Shown in pieces: positions 32,592-33,374 of a stretch of 33,374 nt of DNA. The notes beneath the pieces were generated by a model, which saw nothing but the letters and a program-made list of their open reading frames with translations, was not told where the DNA came from and did not search any database. The position numbers and the translations under genes are program-made. The stretch covers positions 92,289 to 125,662 of the forward strand of contig BEHR01000003.1 of assembly GCA_002898555.1 (NCBI GenBank), given 5' to 3'. How positions within the stretch are numbered: position 1 is the stretch's first letter; every line of letters starts with the position of its first letter. The stretch comes from a bacterium HR15. GTDB taxonomy: Bacteria > Armatimonadota > Fimbriimonadia > Fimbriimonadales > GBS-DC.

Positions 32592-33374
32592 CTATCCATC
32601 CCCTTGCGTTCCCACATTCGTCGCCACCAACGCCGCGTCCTCCTCGTTCACCGCACCATCACAGTTCACATCCGCCTCGCATAAACCCTGCAGCCCTTGC
32701 TGCGTCAACACCGCAATCATGTCCTCATAATCCACCGCGTTGTCCTTCACCACATCCCCATTCCGCAACAGGATCGTGTAAGCACCACCCGGTTGCCAGT
32801 TGATGCGCCCCCGACGCCCTAACCACGAACGATAGGGATGCACATACAACTCGTACACCCCCGCAGGCAGGTCGCTCCACAACCGCAGCACCACCTGCCC
32901 CTGCTCATCGGGACGCGCCATCGGCAAGGTGTAGCTCGCTCTCGTCACCCCCGTCGCCACATCCCGAAACGCCAGCGTGATGGGTGAATGCTCTATCGCC
33001 TCCGCTTGCTCCGCGCTGACCCCCTGCACCCCTTCCAACGCTATTGTGAGCTGTGCCGGTTGCCCAGGCGGACAACTGTGCTTCAGCCGCACCCACGCCG
33101 CCTTAGAGGGCACCCCGTTCCCGTCCACCAGAAAGAGCATATACCAGCCAGGGGGGGCAATCGCGGGATCCCACGGCGCCGTCGCCAGAAGCGTCGGATC
33201 CTCCAGCTTGAAGTGCAACCGCACCAGTCGCTGCTCAAAGTTGAAGGAGTGGGTCACCGAGCCAGGACGCATCAGCACCACCGAACGGATGCCTTGGCTC
33301 TCATCGGCTAACTGGTAGGTAATCTCAAAGTTCTGCCCGTAGTTCAGCTCGGTGTGCGAGAGGCTCAGAATGCG
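32592..33374 (-). CDS. Galactose-oxidase-like (DUF1929) protein C-terminus with dockerin-like tail, partial
   Basis: The last 260 residues of a gene that continues beyond the window edge; no start is visible. The N-terminal visible part is the E-set DUF1929 domain of galactose oxidase/kelch-type copper oxidases. It shows N-Y-G-Q-N-F, S-V-V-L-M-R-P-G-S-V-T-H-S-F-N with E-Q-R, and A-P-P-G-W-Y-M-L-F-L-V-D-G-N-G-V-P-S. The His in V-T-H-S-F-N corresponds to a copper ligand (His581 of fungal galactose oxidase). A middle beta domain follows, then a dockerin-like pair, D-V-V-K-D-N-A-V-D-Y-E-D and D-V-N-C-D-G-A-V-N-E-E-D. Copper-radical activity cannot be judged without the propeller part. Confidence 0.82.
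   Translation of the reverse strand, partial: RILSLSHTELNYGQNFEITYQLADESQGIRSVVLMRPGSVTHSFNFEQRLVRLHFKLEDPTLLATAPWDPAIAPPGWYMLFLVDGNGVPSKAAWVRLKHSCPPGQPAQLTIALEGVQGVSAEQAEAIEHSPITLAFRDVATGVTRASYTLPMARPDEQGQVVLRLWSDLPAGVYELYVHPYRSWLGRRGRINWQPGGAYTILLRNGDVVKDNAVDYEDMIAVLTQQGLQGLCEADVNCDGAVNEEDAALVATNVGTQGDG

Noticed and set aside
21031-32617. Cellulosome components
   Set aside because: Only dockerin-like tails are seen; there is no cohesin, scaffoldin or glycoside hydrolase in the window.

Overview
The window reads as chromosomal DNA of a thermophilic-looking, Gram-negative-type bacterium, most plausibly Armatimonadota (Fimbriimonadia-like). That placement is inferred from a combination of features: an alternative complex III operon (actABCDEF), a PEP-CTERM surface protein, and several secreted proteins ending in paired dockerin-like calcium loops (G-D-V-N-x-D-G-x-V-D-D-x-D-L-L). 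No rRNA is present to confirm it. Genes are dense, moderately GC-rich and often overlap by 1-4 bp.

Layout. (1) 1-7814, minus strand: an operon for alternative complex III, the quinol:electron-acceptor oxidoreductase. It runs actA (pentaheme cytochrome), actB (molybdopterin-type/Fe-S), actC, actD, actE (lipoprotein cytochrome) and actF, followed by the first 26 codons of an unidentified gene. A TTGACA/TATAGT promoter and a CRP/FNR-like palindrome lie upstream. (2) 8016-11084, minus: pyrG, lgt, lspA; lgt and lspA are the lipoprotein maturation pair. (3) 11146-15694, plus: pcm, a PEP-CTERM protein with a long structured leader, htpX, a SufT/MIP18-like gene, tRNA-Gln(UUG) and miaB. (4) 15759-20966, minus: a Trm112-like protein, nadA, an unusual Clp ATPase whose first AAA+ module looks dead, and a phosphoglucomutase/phosphomannomutase. 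(5) 21031-26189, plus: a secreted PPC-domain/dockerin-like protein, citrate synthase, a sugar-phosphate isomerase-like TIM barrel, and a secreted PhoPQ-related alpha/beta hydrolase. (6) 26204-30413: an AcuC-like deacetylase (minus) divergent from a 5'-nucleotidase, then a GT-C type membrane glycosyltransferase. (7) 30345-33374, minus: family-5 uracil-DNA glycosylase, a remnant of a dockerin-like gene end, a secreted repeat protein with a dockerin-like tail, and the C-terminus of a galactose-oxidase-like (DUF1929) protein with a dockerin-like tail.

The least explained signals are non-coding. Three intergenic islands (17085-17185, 19395-19489, 28962-29029) are built from the same AT-rich/GGGGTACCC modules in mixed orientations, forming long hairpins. 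The third is flanked by heptanucleotide arrays that run into the start of a gene. Fourteen transcription units share a GGTA(Y)NNT -10 element. In four of them it sits only 6-10 nt before the start codon, which suggests leaderless mRNAs and moves one start codon. No CRISPR array, transposase or recognisable defence system was found.
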